Part shown: in pieces, positions 38,601 through 46,972 of the stretch
How positions within the stretch are numbered: position 1 is the stretch's first letter
Layout: every line of letters begins with the position of its first letter
Assembly (NCBI RefSeq): GCF_021234875.1
Contig: NZ_JAJQVM010000006.1
Location: 1 to 64,000 of the forward strand
Origin: Marinibactrum halimedae
Lineage (GTDB): Bacteria > Pseudomonadota > Gammaproteobacteria > Pseudomonadales > Cellvibrionaceae
DNA: 64,000 bases
Reading direction: 5' to 3'
Notes under the pieces: model-generated
Told to the model about the DNA's origin: nothing
The model's input: the letters and a program-made list of their open reading frames with translations, nothing else
Database searches by the model: none
Program-made: the position numbers and the translations under genes

Positions 38601-39979
38601 AACCCGGTTTCCATATTGAGTGCATAATGAAACATTTGAATTAATTCGTCTTGCAAATGCGCATCAAAATAGATGAGCAAGTTACGGCAAGAAATGATAT
38701 CCAAACGTAAAAACGGCGGATCAGAAAATATATTATGCACAGAAAAAACAACTTTTTCACGAATATAACGGCGAACCTGGTACTCGCTAGCCTCCTTCGA
38801 TTCATCAAAGTAGGATTCGCACCACCCCTCTGGCAGATTACTGAGTTTTTCTATGGGATAACACGCAGCCCGGGCAACTCCGATGGCTTTATCAGAAATG
38901 TCTGTGGCCAAGATTTTATAATCAAACGTGTTTGATTGTTCTTTTTTTATCTCCTCAAAGATCATAGCGATGGTATAAGCTTCTTCTCCGGTAGCACAGC
39001 CTGCCACCCACACCCGCATAAATTTAGGAGCAGGCATGGCGTTTAATTTCTCTACCAAACAATCTTTGAAAGCATCAAATTGCTCTACATCTCGATAAAA
39101 CTCTGACACCACAATAAACGCATCTTGAACAAACGCTCGAACTTCTTCTTCATTGCTTTTTAAATATTCAAAATAATCCTCTAGCGATACAATACCCTTT
39201 ACCGCCAAACGTCGATACAACCGCCGCTTGATTGTCGACTGTTTATAATGGGAAAAATCAATCAACGTCGCCCGAGCAACCAAATTCAGAATGGCATCGT
39301 AATGCGATTCTTCTCGAACACCAAATTCAGAGCCCTCTTCAGGTATACCCTCGTTAATAATGTTAGATAATTGCTGCCCCAACACTTCTGGCGCCCCAAT
39401 CACGTCCACCATATGAGTGGCAATTGAAGCGCTTGGCATACCGTCATAGTCAGCGTGTTTAGGATCTTGCGCAAACACCAAACCACCCGATGCACGAATA
39501 TCTCCCACACCTTCGGCACCATCTGAACCCGTTCCAGATAATACCACCGCAATAGAATAACGACCTGAATTTTGCGCCAATGAAGAGAAAAATTTATTGA
39601 TATTCGGCTTGGGAAACGGGCCTTTTCCTGGCGTGGATAAAAAGATGCGATTGTGCTCTATTTGCACATCGGCATTCGGCGGTGAAATAAATAAACACCC
39701 AGAACAAATAGACTCACCATGCGTAATTTGACGTACGGTCAAATCGGTATCTTTCGATAAAATCTCTGCCAACTTACTTTCATGCACCGGTGATAAATGT
39801 TGGCAAAGAATAAAACAGGCTTTGTAATTTCGGATATTTCTCAGTAGCTTACGACAGGCATCCAACCCACCAGCAGAAGCACCAATTCCAATAATTAGCG
39901 TCTTTTCTTCTTCTGAAGAGGGGCTACAATCGTTGCTTGAAGACATCTGAACGAATTCACTATCCGATGTGGCGCTCAT
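35633..39979 (-). CDS. CheB-CheR-PAS-GGDEF-EAL multidomain signalling protein
   Basis: 1448-residue hybrid of chemotaxis-type modification and cyclic-di-GMP enzymes. Order: CheB methylesterase (about 25-205; catalytic Ser35 in GASAGG, His61 in CQHLSP, Asp153 in GTGSDGAEG), no receiver domain; CheR methyltransferase (about 230-490; VWVAGCATGEEAYTIAM, ATDIS, SCRNLLIYFD); a coiled coil of repeated NEELQS/TNEELQT heptads (about 640-720); PAS-like domains (about 725-1000); GGDEF (about 1025-1180; intact LGGDEF, with RSRD five residues before it as a product-inhibition site); EAL (about 1200-1448; EVLIR, FEITET, DDFGTG, VIAEGVE all kept). Both cyclic-di-GMP domains look active. A Cys-repeat loop interrupts the last PAS fold. 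It starts 3 bases after the BLUF gene stop. Confidence 0.92.
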   Translation of the reverse strand: MSATSDSEFVQMSSSNDCSPSSEEEKTLIIGIGASAGGLDACRKLLRNIRNYKACFILCQHLSPVHESKLAEILSKDTDLTVRQITHGESICSGCLFISPPNADVQIEHNRIFLSTPGKGPFPKPNINKFFSSLAQNSGRYSIAVVLSGTGSDGAEGVGDIRASGGLVFAQDPKHADYDGMPSASIATHMVDVIGAPEVLGQQLSNIINEGIPEEGSEFGVREESHYDAILNLVARATLIDFSHYKQSTIKRRLYRRLAVKGIVSLEDYFEYLKSNEEEVRAFVQDAFIVVSEFYRDVEQFDAFKDCLVEKLNAMPAPKFMRVWVAGCATGEEAYTIAMIFEEIKKEQSNTFDYKILATDISDKAIGVARAACYPIEKLSNLPEGWCESYFDESKEASEYQVRRYIREKVVFSVHNIFSDPPFLRLDIISCRNLLIYFDAHLQDELIQMFHYALNMETGLLFLGCSEDVSGHELFGVVSKGDKVFQKKQNDAAGLVISSLRQRDVKPLVGESITRANTLDKERSILKSLNMSFIPASIVVDSKNAMIYAHGDYLPIISSKGGFVNTDLFEMISPPLRAECRALVYRVRQTGEVCNGVSQYLPIEGKPICIRLSVRPLKGAYDNLVCVSYLKVAASEVSQIVQGEGESSLLQMEHELNATRENLQTVIEELESANEQLQVYNEELQSSNEEYQSTNEELQTVNEELQSTNEELITVNEEYSIKSAEQSRMSSDLNNIQESLDIPFFLINTDYRIQRFTRKCAVLFDAKKIKIDDLFFAIQWKSSIPDFQPFIERAKEALATQCIEVEIANRYYQCQISPYTNASGYFDGYTIIFYDTTDFTRSQYALSVEKTQAQTTLELVSEGVVRLNAEHVVEYINPAALQLMERESDDMLGKKLTKRLHLIEEEGDVVDIEELIHRCHDEDEPCLKSSRPFTLKTQYGKNIYIEFSIVPLKSSSLTDLTVVDGACTDGACTDGACTDGVCTDGACTDDVCTDGVITGSVITLRDVSEKQAQLERLKWQSTHDALTGLVNRDEMEVRLERCILSSKRDGTESSLLYLDLDQFKVINDTCGHLAGDQLLKQLSQLMSEMLRSRDTLARLGGDEFAVLLNGCSISGAEAIAYKLQQKIREYRFAWEDKIFRVGVSIGLVSINQNVNQISEVLSDADAACYAAKEMGRNSIQVHSNDNEVLETQRLQMRSISDINEAIENDLFRLYFHPIREVSTKEIYSWEVLIRMFNKKGEFLLPGRFLPAAERFGLINRIDSWVVENTLKSTAQYYNSSAGQTFPRLHINLSAHTITDVAYLHLISELVEEYNIPAENISFEITETAAVSNLVKAREFMSKARSLGFRFSLDDFGTGMSSLSYLRELPIDSVKIDMSFIENITSDPVNRAIVSSVKEVAHLLDLNVIAEGVEKDDQYNCLKTLEVDAFQGFLLGKPLPFEEFINYHH
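36994..37098 (-). repeat. 15-bp array encoding a TDGAC repeat in a PAS loop
   Basis: Seven 15-bp units begin at 36994, 37009, 37024, 37039, 37054, 37069 and 37084, the last degenerate. Plus-strand consensus is CACCGTCAGTACAAG. On the coding strand they give repeated DGACT/DGVCT pentapeptides with a cysteine every fifth residue. The insert falls between the PAS strands FSIVPLK and GSVITLRDVSE. Confidence 0.95.
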
Positions 39980-39982
39980 TCT

Positions 39983-40399
39983 TTAGCTCCTGGATCGAAA
40001 ATACTGCAACAATCGCAAAGCCTTTGTAGGCTCTGCGCCCATAGTACTGATGCTTTCTTGACCTGAAAAATAATCCTTAAAACCGGGATTATCCTTTACT
40101 TCGTTATCGACATTCACAAACCCCATGCTCCAGTCACCAAACATCCTTTTTTCCAGTGGCTCATCAATTAATATTTTGACATGTGTATGACGCAGATCCC
40201 GCTCAATAGAGGTAAACAAAGAGCGAACCGAATCCGAAGGCCCTTCAATTAACTGAATAAAAGAACGATCTTTGTACAACAACAACCCTGATATGGATAA
40301 TACTTCGTTTTTATTACGAGCCTGATCCAACAATTCAACTAATTCTGGAAAACTCATCAATCTAACGGCAGTAGAAATGTAAACAATGTGATGCAACAT
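39983..40399 (-). CDS. BLUF-domain blue-light sensor
   Basis: Short FAD-binding blue-light receptor, 138 residues. All photocycle residues fit the AppA spacing exactly: Tyr7 (VYIST), Asn31 (ARNKNEVLSISG), Gln49 (SFIQLIEGP), Trp90 and Met92 (DWSMGF). The final 40 residues hold the usual capping helices and no output domain, so it must signal through a partner. The neighbour 3 bases downstream, a CheB-CheR-GGDEF-EAL protein, is the obvious candidate; the spacing implies translational coupling. Confidence 0.93.
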   Translation of the reverse strand: MLHHIVYISTAVRLMSFPELVELLDQARNKNEVLSISGLLLYKDRSFIQLIEGPSDSVRSLFTSIERDLRHTHVKILIDEPLEKRMFGDWSMGFVNVDNEVKDNPGFKDYFSGQESISTMGAEPTKALRLLQYFRSRS

Positions 40400-40520
40400 G
40401 CATCCTCTCCCTGATTTTTACTTTTTAAAACAGTTATTTTAACCCTTTAAAAATCAAACTGCACAATTCAAAAAAACCAAAATAAAAGAGCGGGAATTAT
40501 TTTTTACCATAGCATACCCG

Positions 40521-40552
40521 CATAACAAAACACCCACACAACAAAATACCCA
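40521..40552. repeat. 16-bp tandem duplication
   Basis: CATAACAAAACACCCA (40521-40536) is followed directly by CACAACAAAATACCCA (40537-40552), two mismatches. Non-coding. Confidence 0.8.
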
Positions 40553-40662
40553 AACCGCATTCTCATCACACCCCATTATTTCAGAGAAAGTGCATCACGC
40601 CAGTTGCAACGCTTTTAATATTGATACGACTTTCATCACCATTGGGTTTTCCATTTCATACC

Positions 40663-40714
40663 ACTCCTTTTCAACACTCCTTTTCAACACTCCTTTTCAA
40701 CACTCTTCTTCAAC
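40663..40714. repeat. 13-bp tandem array
   Basis: ACTCCTTTTCAAC is repeated exactly three times from 40663, and a fourth copy (40702-40714) carries two changes. Non-coding; 13 bp is not a multiple of three. Confidence 0.95.
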
Positions 40715-41115
40715 AACAAAGCATCGCTATTAATAAATCATTTACACCAATCAAAAATTCTTTTTTAAGAATAAATAGAGCACTGCAATCAACAAAAAAT
40801 GCCAATGGATTCAAAAAATGATTAATGATTTCAGAAAACACCAATGAGGAAATAGTTAACAACTTCGTCACTTTATAAACATAGAAAATCACAAACGGAA
40901 GATTATGGCGCCAAGATGAGGAGTTTTCTGAAAAAAAGAACCAATTTGATGAACAATTAGTATATTTTTGTGCTTGCCGAGTCGCGTAAAGCCTATTCTC
41001 AGCAACAACGATAATTTTGCAATCATGCCTGAATCCGCATGTTTCAGTAGAAATGATTATATAAATTGTAACGATACACGTTATAGAACCAGCTTGATCC
41101 ATTAAGGGTGTTACT

Positions 41116-43671
41116 ATGAAACCATTAAAATCTATGCTCCTGAGTGCAGCCATTGCTACTGCGTTTTCTCCAGGGTTATCTCACGCACAAAGTGGCCTAC
41201 AAACCCTAGAAGAGGTCAGGCCGTCCATTCAATTCCCAAGAATGTCGGACCGTGAAAAGCGTTTTTTGGTCGAACAAGCGCAAATTTTACTCAGAGATCT
41301 CTATGTCAACCGCCAAAGTAAACAAGCCTTTTACGAGGGTGTGATTGACCCGGTACCTGCTGTGGCCGAGTTACTGGAGAATGTCGACGAATTAAGCGTT
41401 GAAGAAGTAGAGCTGGCATTGTTTACCATTTTTGCCGCACAACGTGATTTACACCTTAATTATATTTTCCCATCACCCTATTCTAATTTCACCAGTTTCC
41501 TACCATTAACGTTTACACGTACGGTTGATTTTCCTTTTTTAACCGAAGCGTCTATTTTAAAGTTTTCTAAAGTTCGCATTAATTCAATCAATGCCTCTCT
41601 ATTCGAAGAGTTTGCATCTGACCAAGCCGTTCCAGACGTTGGCGATGTAGTATTGTCCTATAACGGACTGCCGATTCGCGACGCCATAGAAGAAGAACAA
41701 AAAACGGCTCAAGGCGCGAATGATTTTGGTGGCTTTACTCGTGCCATTGGACAAATGACGTTTGTTCGCCATTTATTAACGCCAGTGCCTGAAGAAAATG
41801 AAGTCACTATCACTTTAAAAGCGTCGGGTGAAGGTTCTCGCCCTAAAGGGGAAGTCTACAGTATTACTTTGCCATGGTTGACAGAGACTCCCTTTACCGC
41901 CGAAAGCACACCAAATGCACTATCAACGCCAAGTGCCTTATCAACCCCAAGTACGTTGTCAGCACCATTAACCGAAGGCGTTTTGCGTAACGAAGCACCA
42001 GAAAAAATTAACCTTCGTGAACTCATTCAAAGTAAGGAATTATGGCAGGAAGAGTTTAATCAATTTACCGATGCGTATGATTTAGAGCGCAAAACGGAAT
42101 ACCCTTCCAATCCTACCGCAGAACCCACATTAAATTGGGGAATCATCAGCAACGAGTACGGTGATTACGGTTATTTGCAATTGGAAAGTTTTGTTCCGGC
42201 CTTAGGCAATGATGTAACCTTAGCCGAAGCTCAGCGTATTATTTATGAAGAATTTGGCGATACCAAAGGGCTGATTTTTGATGTTCGAAATAATGGCGGT
42301 GGCTCTGTTGACCTTGCAGACCGTTTGTATCAATTATTTATGCCAACCACGGCACAAGCACCTGGCGGTCGAGTATTGAATACCGATTTAAATCGCACCC
42401 TGCTGAATGAAACGTTGTTTAGAGATATTTTCAGCCAAGACTGGGTCGATAACATCAATGCGGTTGCAGGCACTGATGCTCTTTACAGTGCGGATGCGCC
42501 GTTCACAGATCAAGGCAGAGCCAATCAACTGGGTCAGTCGTACTACAAACCTGTTGCCGTATTGGCCAACGCACGCAGTTATTCTGCCTCTGATTTATTT
42601 ACCTGTTCCATGCAAGACAATGAAGCAGCATGGGTGTACGGTGAAGATCCAAGAACCGGAGCCGGTGGCGCCAACGTTTGGGAGCATGATATTTTCAATT
42701 TAGTGCTGCCAGAAGTCTTTCCTCCACTGCCGCTGGACCACAGAATGCGTGTTTCTTGGGGTCAGTTAGTACGCTTTGGGAAAAACGAGGGGGGCATCAT
42801 CGAAGACTTTGGGTGTGAAGCCGACATAAACGTCAGCCAAACCACCGACGATTTATTCAACAATAACGTTGATCAAATTAAAACCATTACGCAAAGTCTG
42901 TTTTTGCGCAATTTTGATAAACGTTACTACGCCAATGTGGAACCTTCCACAGGCCCTGGCAGTGTGATTGTGGATGCCGAAAACGCCAGTTATGACTTGA
43001 CCGTTTCTAACACCAAATTAATCAACGTTTACTCTGATGGCGAATTGGTAGACAGCGTGCCGGTTTATACGGCATTTAAGCCTCGCAGTGTTTCAGTGGC
43101 GTTGAATACCCTTGCCACCGGCAGCAATAACATTACTTTCGAAGGTGTCGATTATTTTGACAAAACCGTGTGGAATGTTAAACGCCAGTTTGTTGCCTAT
43201 GAAACCAAGCTTGTGATCGACGAAAGCGGTTACGAGAAATCGTTCTCTGACGGCATCACCAGCCCTATGACTATCATCAACAACACGGCTCAACCCGGCT
43301 GGACGTTGGCAGAGCCTTACTTACAGGTTGGCTTTAACCCCACTTATGTTGATAACGTCAATTCCGATGCCACAGTGTTACTCGACCTGACCAATCTTGA
43401 AACCGCTACGCTGGCCTTTGAGATGGAAATTGATACCGAAGCCTTCTTTGACTTCATCGATGTCTACGTGGAAGACCAAGAGGGTAATCGCCAAACCGTA
43501 TTGCGTACCAGTGGTGCCATTCGCTCTCAACCTTATGATGCGGATATTTCAGAATTTGCCGGTAAGGATAATGTGGTTCTGCATTTCCTATTCACCAGTG
43601 ATGGCAGTGTCACCGCCCCAGGTGTTCGTTTAGAAAACTTCTCCATCACCGCCGGTGTTGAACGCGAGTAA
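41116..43671 (+). CDS. Secreted S41-like (tail-specific protease type) peptidase
   Basis: 851 residues with a Sec signal peptide (AFSPGLSHA). A PDZ-like middle (VPDVGDVVLSYNGLPIRDAI) precedes an S41 catalytic region: YGYLQLESFVP, GLIFDVRNNGGGSVDLADRLYQ and LANARSYSASDLFTCSMQDN, where the serine in YSAS is the likely nucleophile; GEDPRTGAGG follows. The C-terminal 300 residues are beta-rich and may be non-catalytic (MTIINNTAQPGWTLAEP, DVYVEDQEGN). Substrate is unknown. TAAGGG lies 7 bases before the ATG. A Ser-Thr-Pro-Leu repeat insert interrupts the region before the catalytic domain. Monocistronic, ending at a bidirectional terminator. Confidence 0.82.
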   Translation: MKPLKSMLLSAAIATAFSPGLSHAQSGLQTLEEVRPSIQFPRMSDREKRFLVEQAQILLRDLYVNRQSKQAFYEGVIDPVPAVAELLENVDELSVEEVELALFTIFAAQRDLHLNYIFPSPYSNFTSFLPLTFTRTVDFPFLTEASILKFSKVRINSINASLFEEFASDQAVPDVGDVVLSYNGLPIRDAIEEEQKTAQGANDFGGFTRAIGQMTFVRHLLTPVPEENEVTITLKASGEGSRPKGEVYSITLPWLTETPFTAESTPNALSTPSALSTPSTLSAPLTEGVLRNEAPEKINLRELIQSKELWQEEFNQFTDAYDLERKTEYPSNPTAEPTLNWGIISNEYGDYGYLQLESFVPALGNDVTLAEAQRIIYEEFGDTKGLIFDVRNNGGGSVDLADRLYQLFMPTTAQAPGGRVLNTDLNRTLLNETLFRDIFSQDWVDNINAVAGTDALYSADAPFTDQGRANQLGQSYYKPVAVLANARSYSASDLFTCSMQDNEAAWVYGEDPRTGAGGANVWEHDIFNLVLPEVFPPLPLDHRMRVSWGQLVRFGKNEGGIIEDFGCEADINVSQTTDDLFNNNVDQIKTITQSLFLRNFDKRYYANVEPSTGPGSVIVDAENASYDLTVSNTKLINVYSDGELVDSVPVYTAFKPRSVSVALNTLATGSNNITFEGVDYFDKTVWNVKRQFVAYETKLVIDESGYEKSFSDGITSPMTIINNTAQPGWTLAEPYLQVGFNPTYVDNVNSDATVLLDLTNLETATLAFEMEIDTEAFFDFIDVYVEDQEGNRQTVLRTSGAIRSQPYDADISEFAGKDNVVLHFLFTSDGSVTAPGVRLENFSITAGVERE
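41905..41976 (+). repeat. 18-bp array in the S41-like gene
   Basis: Four diverged 18-bp units at 41905, 41923, 41941 and 41959 encode STPNAL, STPSAL, STPSTL and SAPLTE, a flexible insert between the PDZ-like and catalytic regions. Confidence 0.85.
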
Positions 43672-43762
43672 CCCTTTCGGTTTTTATGTACTAAGAGATT
43701 TTAACGTATCTGGGCTTTAAAAACCCAATGCGTTAAAACCCAGGAATAAAAAAACAAGGTAT

Positions 43763-43803
43763 AAAAAAAGCCGCACTGTTTGACACAAGTGCGGCTTTTT
43801 TAT
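43763..43803. terminator. Bidirectional Rho-independent terminator
   Basis: A-run, AGCCGCACT (43769-43777), a 10-base loop, AGTGCGGCT (43788-43796), then a T-run. A-tract on one side and T-tract on the other serve both strands, fitting its place between convergent genes (S41-like on plus, M1 aminopeptidase on minus). Confidence 0.93.
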
Positions 43804-43848
43804 TTTACAAAATTAAAACCTTATACAAAATCCAGAATACAAAAGCGA

Positions 43849-46545
43849 TTACCCGTCTTGTTCTAAACGCTTTTGTACCGCAACGCACTCTTCTTCCGAT
43901 TGAGAGAGCTTCTTCAAGGTTTTTACAGCAGTACCCGGCATATTCTCTAGTGCCGCCAACTCCAACATCTTTTGTTGTGCCTTCAAACTGCACTGACGTG
44001 GAATCAGGTTACTGGCATAAGTTGACAACATCACCGGCGTCAATGTCTCTGCCAACTCAGGAATGGCATTAACAATGGTATCGGTAAACGCCAAATGTTC
44101 TTCATGTTGCTCCAACGGAAACAATGCGCGCGTGATACTGCGCATCTGAGTATACGCGTATTCTGTTTTCGGATTTTGCGCCTCGGATATCCATTGTGCT
44201 TTCACCGAGTTATCCGGCACCACAATACTGGCCAGTATTTTATTTAATTTTGCATTGGAAGAATTGTCTTCTTTGCTGAGTGTTTCCACCCATTGCTGAG
44301 CAGACTCTTGTTGCTCACGCATCAGCGCTTTTACCACCGTCCAACGATCATCCAGCGTGAGGTCTTTTCCAGCCAGCAACGCTTCGGCCTCAGCTATGGA
44401 TTTTGGTGAGTGCAACATCGATAACCACATACCAAACCACTGACGCTTCACGGCACCAGTACTGTTTTGGTAACCATGCCATGCCATGGCTTCTAGCTTG
44501 CCTTGGTATGACTTGGCTTGAGCGTTAATTTCTGAATTATTAACGCCCCCCACAACCAGATAACCATAGGCTCGGTTGGTATTGCTTAACTGCCCTTGTA
44601 ATAAAGAACTGTTTTGCTCTTTTGGTAAATAATTTAGGGCTAAATCTAGGTAATCGATGGCAGACAATTCTCCGGCTCTAACAGACTCAATCAAGCTCCG
44701 CCAAATCATGCCGCGCTCAACAGCACTGTCAAAATCGCCAAAGTGTTTCTGAAGATAAGCAACGTCTTTTTGCCCCAATAAAATCTGCACGAACGTGTGA
44801 TCAGAAACATTCGGCAATACAAATGCCGGGCAGGCTTTCCCATTTAACGCCTTCAAGACATTGCTTTTTTCACGAACGGTGACATCAACCGTTGAGCGCT
44901 CGCCGGCATCACTCACCAACAGCACATCCAAACCGTGCTCACGAATGGCACCGCTGACGTTAGCCGGACGCTGAGTTAAGTCAAAACGAGTAATTTTGCC
45001 CTGCTCGCACATTACCTTGGCTTGCAACGCATTCACCCCAGAGGTTTTTAACCACTGATCCGTCCACTGTGACAAATCCCGATTCGCCGCCTGACTGAGT
45101 GAACCAATAAAATCGGTGAGTTCCGTATTTTTCCAGGCGTAGGTATCGAAATAATTCACCAAGCCTTGACGGAACGTGTCTGGCCCAAGCAAGTGCATTA
45201 ACTGAATTAAACTGGAGGCCCCTTTCGCGTAAGTAATGCCATCAATACTGGCCATCACTACTTCCGTATTGGGGATATCCTGCACAATCGGGTGAGTGGT
45301 AATCCACTGATCTTCGTTGTAGCCCCACGATTTACGATTGGTCGAAAACGTGACCATAGCACCGGTGTATTCAGTAGCATTCGCGGTGGCAAAATTTCCC
45401 ATTAAATCGGCGAAGCTTTCATTCAACCAAATATCGTCCCACCAGCGCATGGTGACCAAATCACCAAACCAGTGGTGTGCCATCTCATGCATTACCACCA
45501 CGGCCATGGTTTGACGATCTTTGGTATTTTTTTCACGACGAGGTTGTAAACGCTCGGTGAACGTTACGGCACCCACATTTTCCATCGCACCAAAAACAAA
45601 TTCCGGCACTAAAATCTGGTCGTACTTCCCAAAGGGGTAGTCGTATTCAAAATAGCCTTCGAAAAAATCAAACCCTTGACGAGTAACTTTAAACCACTCT
45701 TCAACGTCGACAAATTCGGCGTAACTTTGACGAGCGAACAAGCGTAAAGGCACACGAAAAGTCTCTTCTTCTTCCCACATTTTGTAGGGGCCCGCGTGCA
45801 GCGATAACACATAGGTGCTAAATGGCGTGGTTTTAGCAAACGACCAACGCTTGCGCCCATCGCCGACCTCTTCAATAGACGTTTCACGAGTCGCACTGAT
45901 CACTTGCCAGTGGCTGGGGGCTTCTACGTCTAATTGATACGTTGCTTTCAAATCTGGCTGGTCAAAACCTGGAAAGACTTTATTGAAATCCCACGCTTCA
46001 AATTGGGTAAACAAGTAGGTTTCTTGATCGACCGGATCTTGAAACCAATGCAAACCTCGTCCATCACGACGATAGGCATGTGTGTATTCCACCTCAACGG
46101 TGTTTTTCCCCTCACGCAATGATTCGGGCAATACCGTAATAAACACACCGTTGTAATCTACGTTTACTGGTGCGCCGTTTACCACGACCTTACTCACTTC
46201 TCCCTCAACGAAATCAAAAGTAAGGGGGGCTGTTGCCTCCTTCAATGAGAAATGAATCGCCGCCGTTCCCGAAAACGGAACGTTTTCAGCCGGTAAACGG
46301 ATGGACAAGTCATAATGCACATCACTGAGACGTGCTGCCCGCACGCGCGCGTATTCTCTTTCCAGTAATACGTCATTCTTACGGGTTTGATAATGGGTGA
46401 TTTCTGGTACAACGCCTTTTGGTACAATACCTTTTGGTACAATGCCTTTTTCTTCTGGAGCTTGAGTAGAATCCACGCAAGCGGTCAAAACACATGCCAA
46501 CAAAAACGTCGACACTGTGCGAGAGATAATTCGAAAATAATTCAT
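43849..46545 (-). CDS. M1-family zinc aminopeptidase lipoprotein (PepN-like)
   Basis: Envelope-anchored aminopeptidase. I start it at ATG 46545 (MNYFRII..., AGGG upstream); an ATG at 46581 would add 12 residues before the signal. Lipobox LTAC gives a lipid-modified Cys. Exopeptidase motif FGAMENVGAV and zinc site HEMAHHWFGDLVT plus NESFADLMG (HEXXH-18-E) are intact. N-terminal beta domain (AAIHFSLKEATAPLTFDF) and C-terminal helical domain are both present; 898 residues is a normal length. A GIVPKGIVPKGVVPE linker from a 15-bp array follows the lipid anchor. Peptide import or scavenging in the periplasm is the likely role. Confidence 0.94.
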   Translation of the reverse strand: MNYFRIISRTVSTFLLACVLTACVDSTQAPEEKGIVPKGIVPKGVVPEITHYQTRKNDVLLEREYARVRAARLSDVHYDLSIRLPAENVPFSGTAAIHFSLKEATAPLTFDFVEGEVSKVVVNGAPVNVDYNGVFITVLPESLREGKNTVEVEYTHAYRRDGRGLHWFQDPVDQETYLFTQFEAWDFNKVFPGFDQPDLKATYQLDVEAPSHWQVISATRETSIEEVGDGRKRWSFAKTTPFSTYVLSLHAGPYKMWEEEETFRVPLRLFARQSYAEFVDVEEWFKVTRQGFDFFEGYFEYDYPFGKYDQILVPEFVFGAMENVGAVTFTERLQPRREKNTKDRQTMAVVVMHEMAHHWFGDLVTMRWWDDIWLNESFADLMGNFATANATEYTGAMVTFSTNRKSWGYNEDQWITTHPIVQDIPNTEVVMASIDGITYAKGASSLIQLMHLLGPDTFRQGLVNYFDTYAWKNTELTDFIGSLSQAANRDLSQWTDQWLKTSGVNALQAKVMCEQGKITRFDLTQRPANVSGAIREHGLDVLLVSDAGERSTVDVTVREKSNVLKALNGKACPAFVLPNVSDHTFVQILLGQKDVAYLQKHFGDFDSAVERGMIWRSLIESVRAGELSAIDYLDLALNYLPKEQNSSLLQGQLSNTNRAYGYLVVGGVNNSEINAQAKSYQGKLEAMAWHGYQNSTGAVKRQWFGMWLSMLHSPKSIAEAEALLAGKDLTLDDRWTVVKALMREQQESAQQWVETLSKEDNSSNAKLNKILASIVVPDNSVKAQWISEAQNPKTEYAYTQMRSITRALFPLEQHEEHLAFTDTIVNAIPELAETLTPVMLSTYASNLIPRQCSLKAQQKMLELAALENMPGTAVKTLKKLSQSEEECVAVQKRLEQDG
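46406..46450 (-). repeat. 15-bp array behind the lipobox of the M1 aminopeptidase
   Basis: Three units at 46406, 46421 and 46436 (GGTACAACGCCTTTT type) encode GIVPK/GVVPE, lengthening the tether between the lipid anchor and the enzyme. Confidence 0.92.
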
Positions 46546-46972
46546 AAATAGCCCTAAATATCGATTTCCGGAACCAAGCATGACATTGACTTATTAGACA
46601 ACTTTTTCACTCGGCGAATGGATCCCTGACAGTGTACAAAAATCTCTACAGAAAAAAATGATCGAAATACTTTAGCGCGTTTTTATTAAACACCTAGATC
46701 AAAAAGCAGACAACTGGCACTCCAATCCAAATCTTTTTCTCAAAAAAATTTTTTAAGCCCGGCAAAATACTCCCACTCGACACGACTTACTCACAAAAAC
46801 CTCGGAATCTGTGGTGAATTTGTTATCATCCTTCACCATCGCCACTTGGCTAATCTCCCGTTAGATTTCATGCGCATTAGCATCGTGAAATAACGTGTTA
46901 TGGCACCACGGCTCGCGCCCTATACCATCGCCAAGTTCTTCTTTTGATCTTACACAAACGATAACGGTCACA
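46546..46972. other. Divergent gap between M1 aminopeptidase and RNase II
   Basis: 427 bp. The last 78 bases are an in-frame upstream extension of the RNase II frame from GTG 46895, which I judge untranslated because family members begin near 46973. No gene, strong hairpin or repeat is seen; promoters for both neighbours must lie here but I cannot define them. Confidence 0.5.

Larger units (their letters stand above)
40400..41115. other. Divergent gap with two tandem arrays
   Basis: 716 bp between the BLUF gene (minus) and the S41-like protease (plus). No credible gene is seen; a minus frame of 147 codons (40710-41153) overlaps the protease start and lacks family features. It contains a 16-bp duplication (40521-40552) and a 13-bp array (40663-40714). 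TAAGGG at the right end is the protease ribosome site. Confidence 0.6.

Noticed and set aside
40710-41153. 147-codon minus frame overlapping the S41-like gene start
   Set aside because: No ribosome site or family match, biased composition, and it overlaps the signal peptide of a well-supported gene on the other strand.
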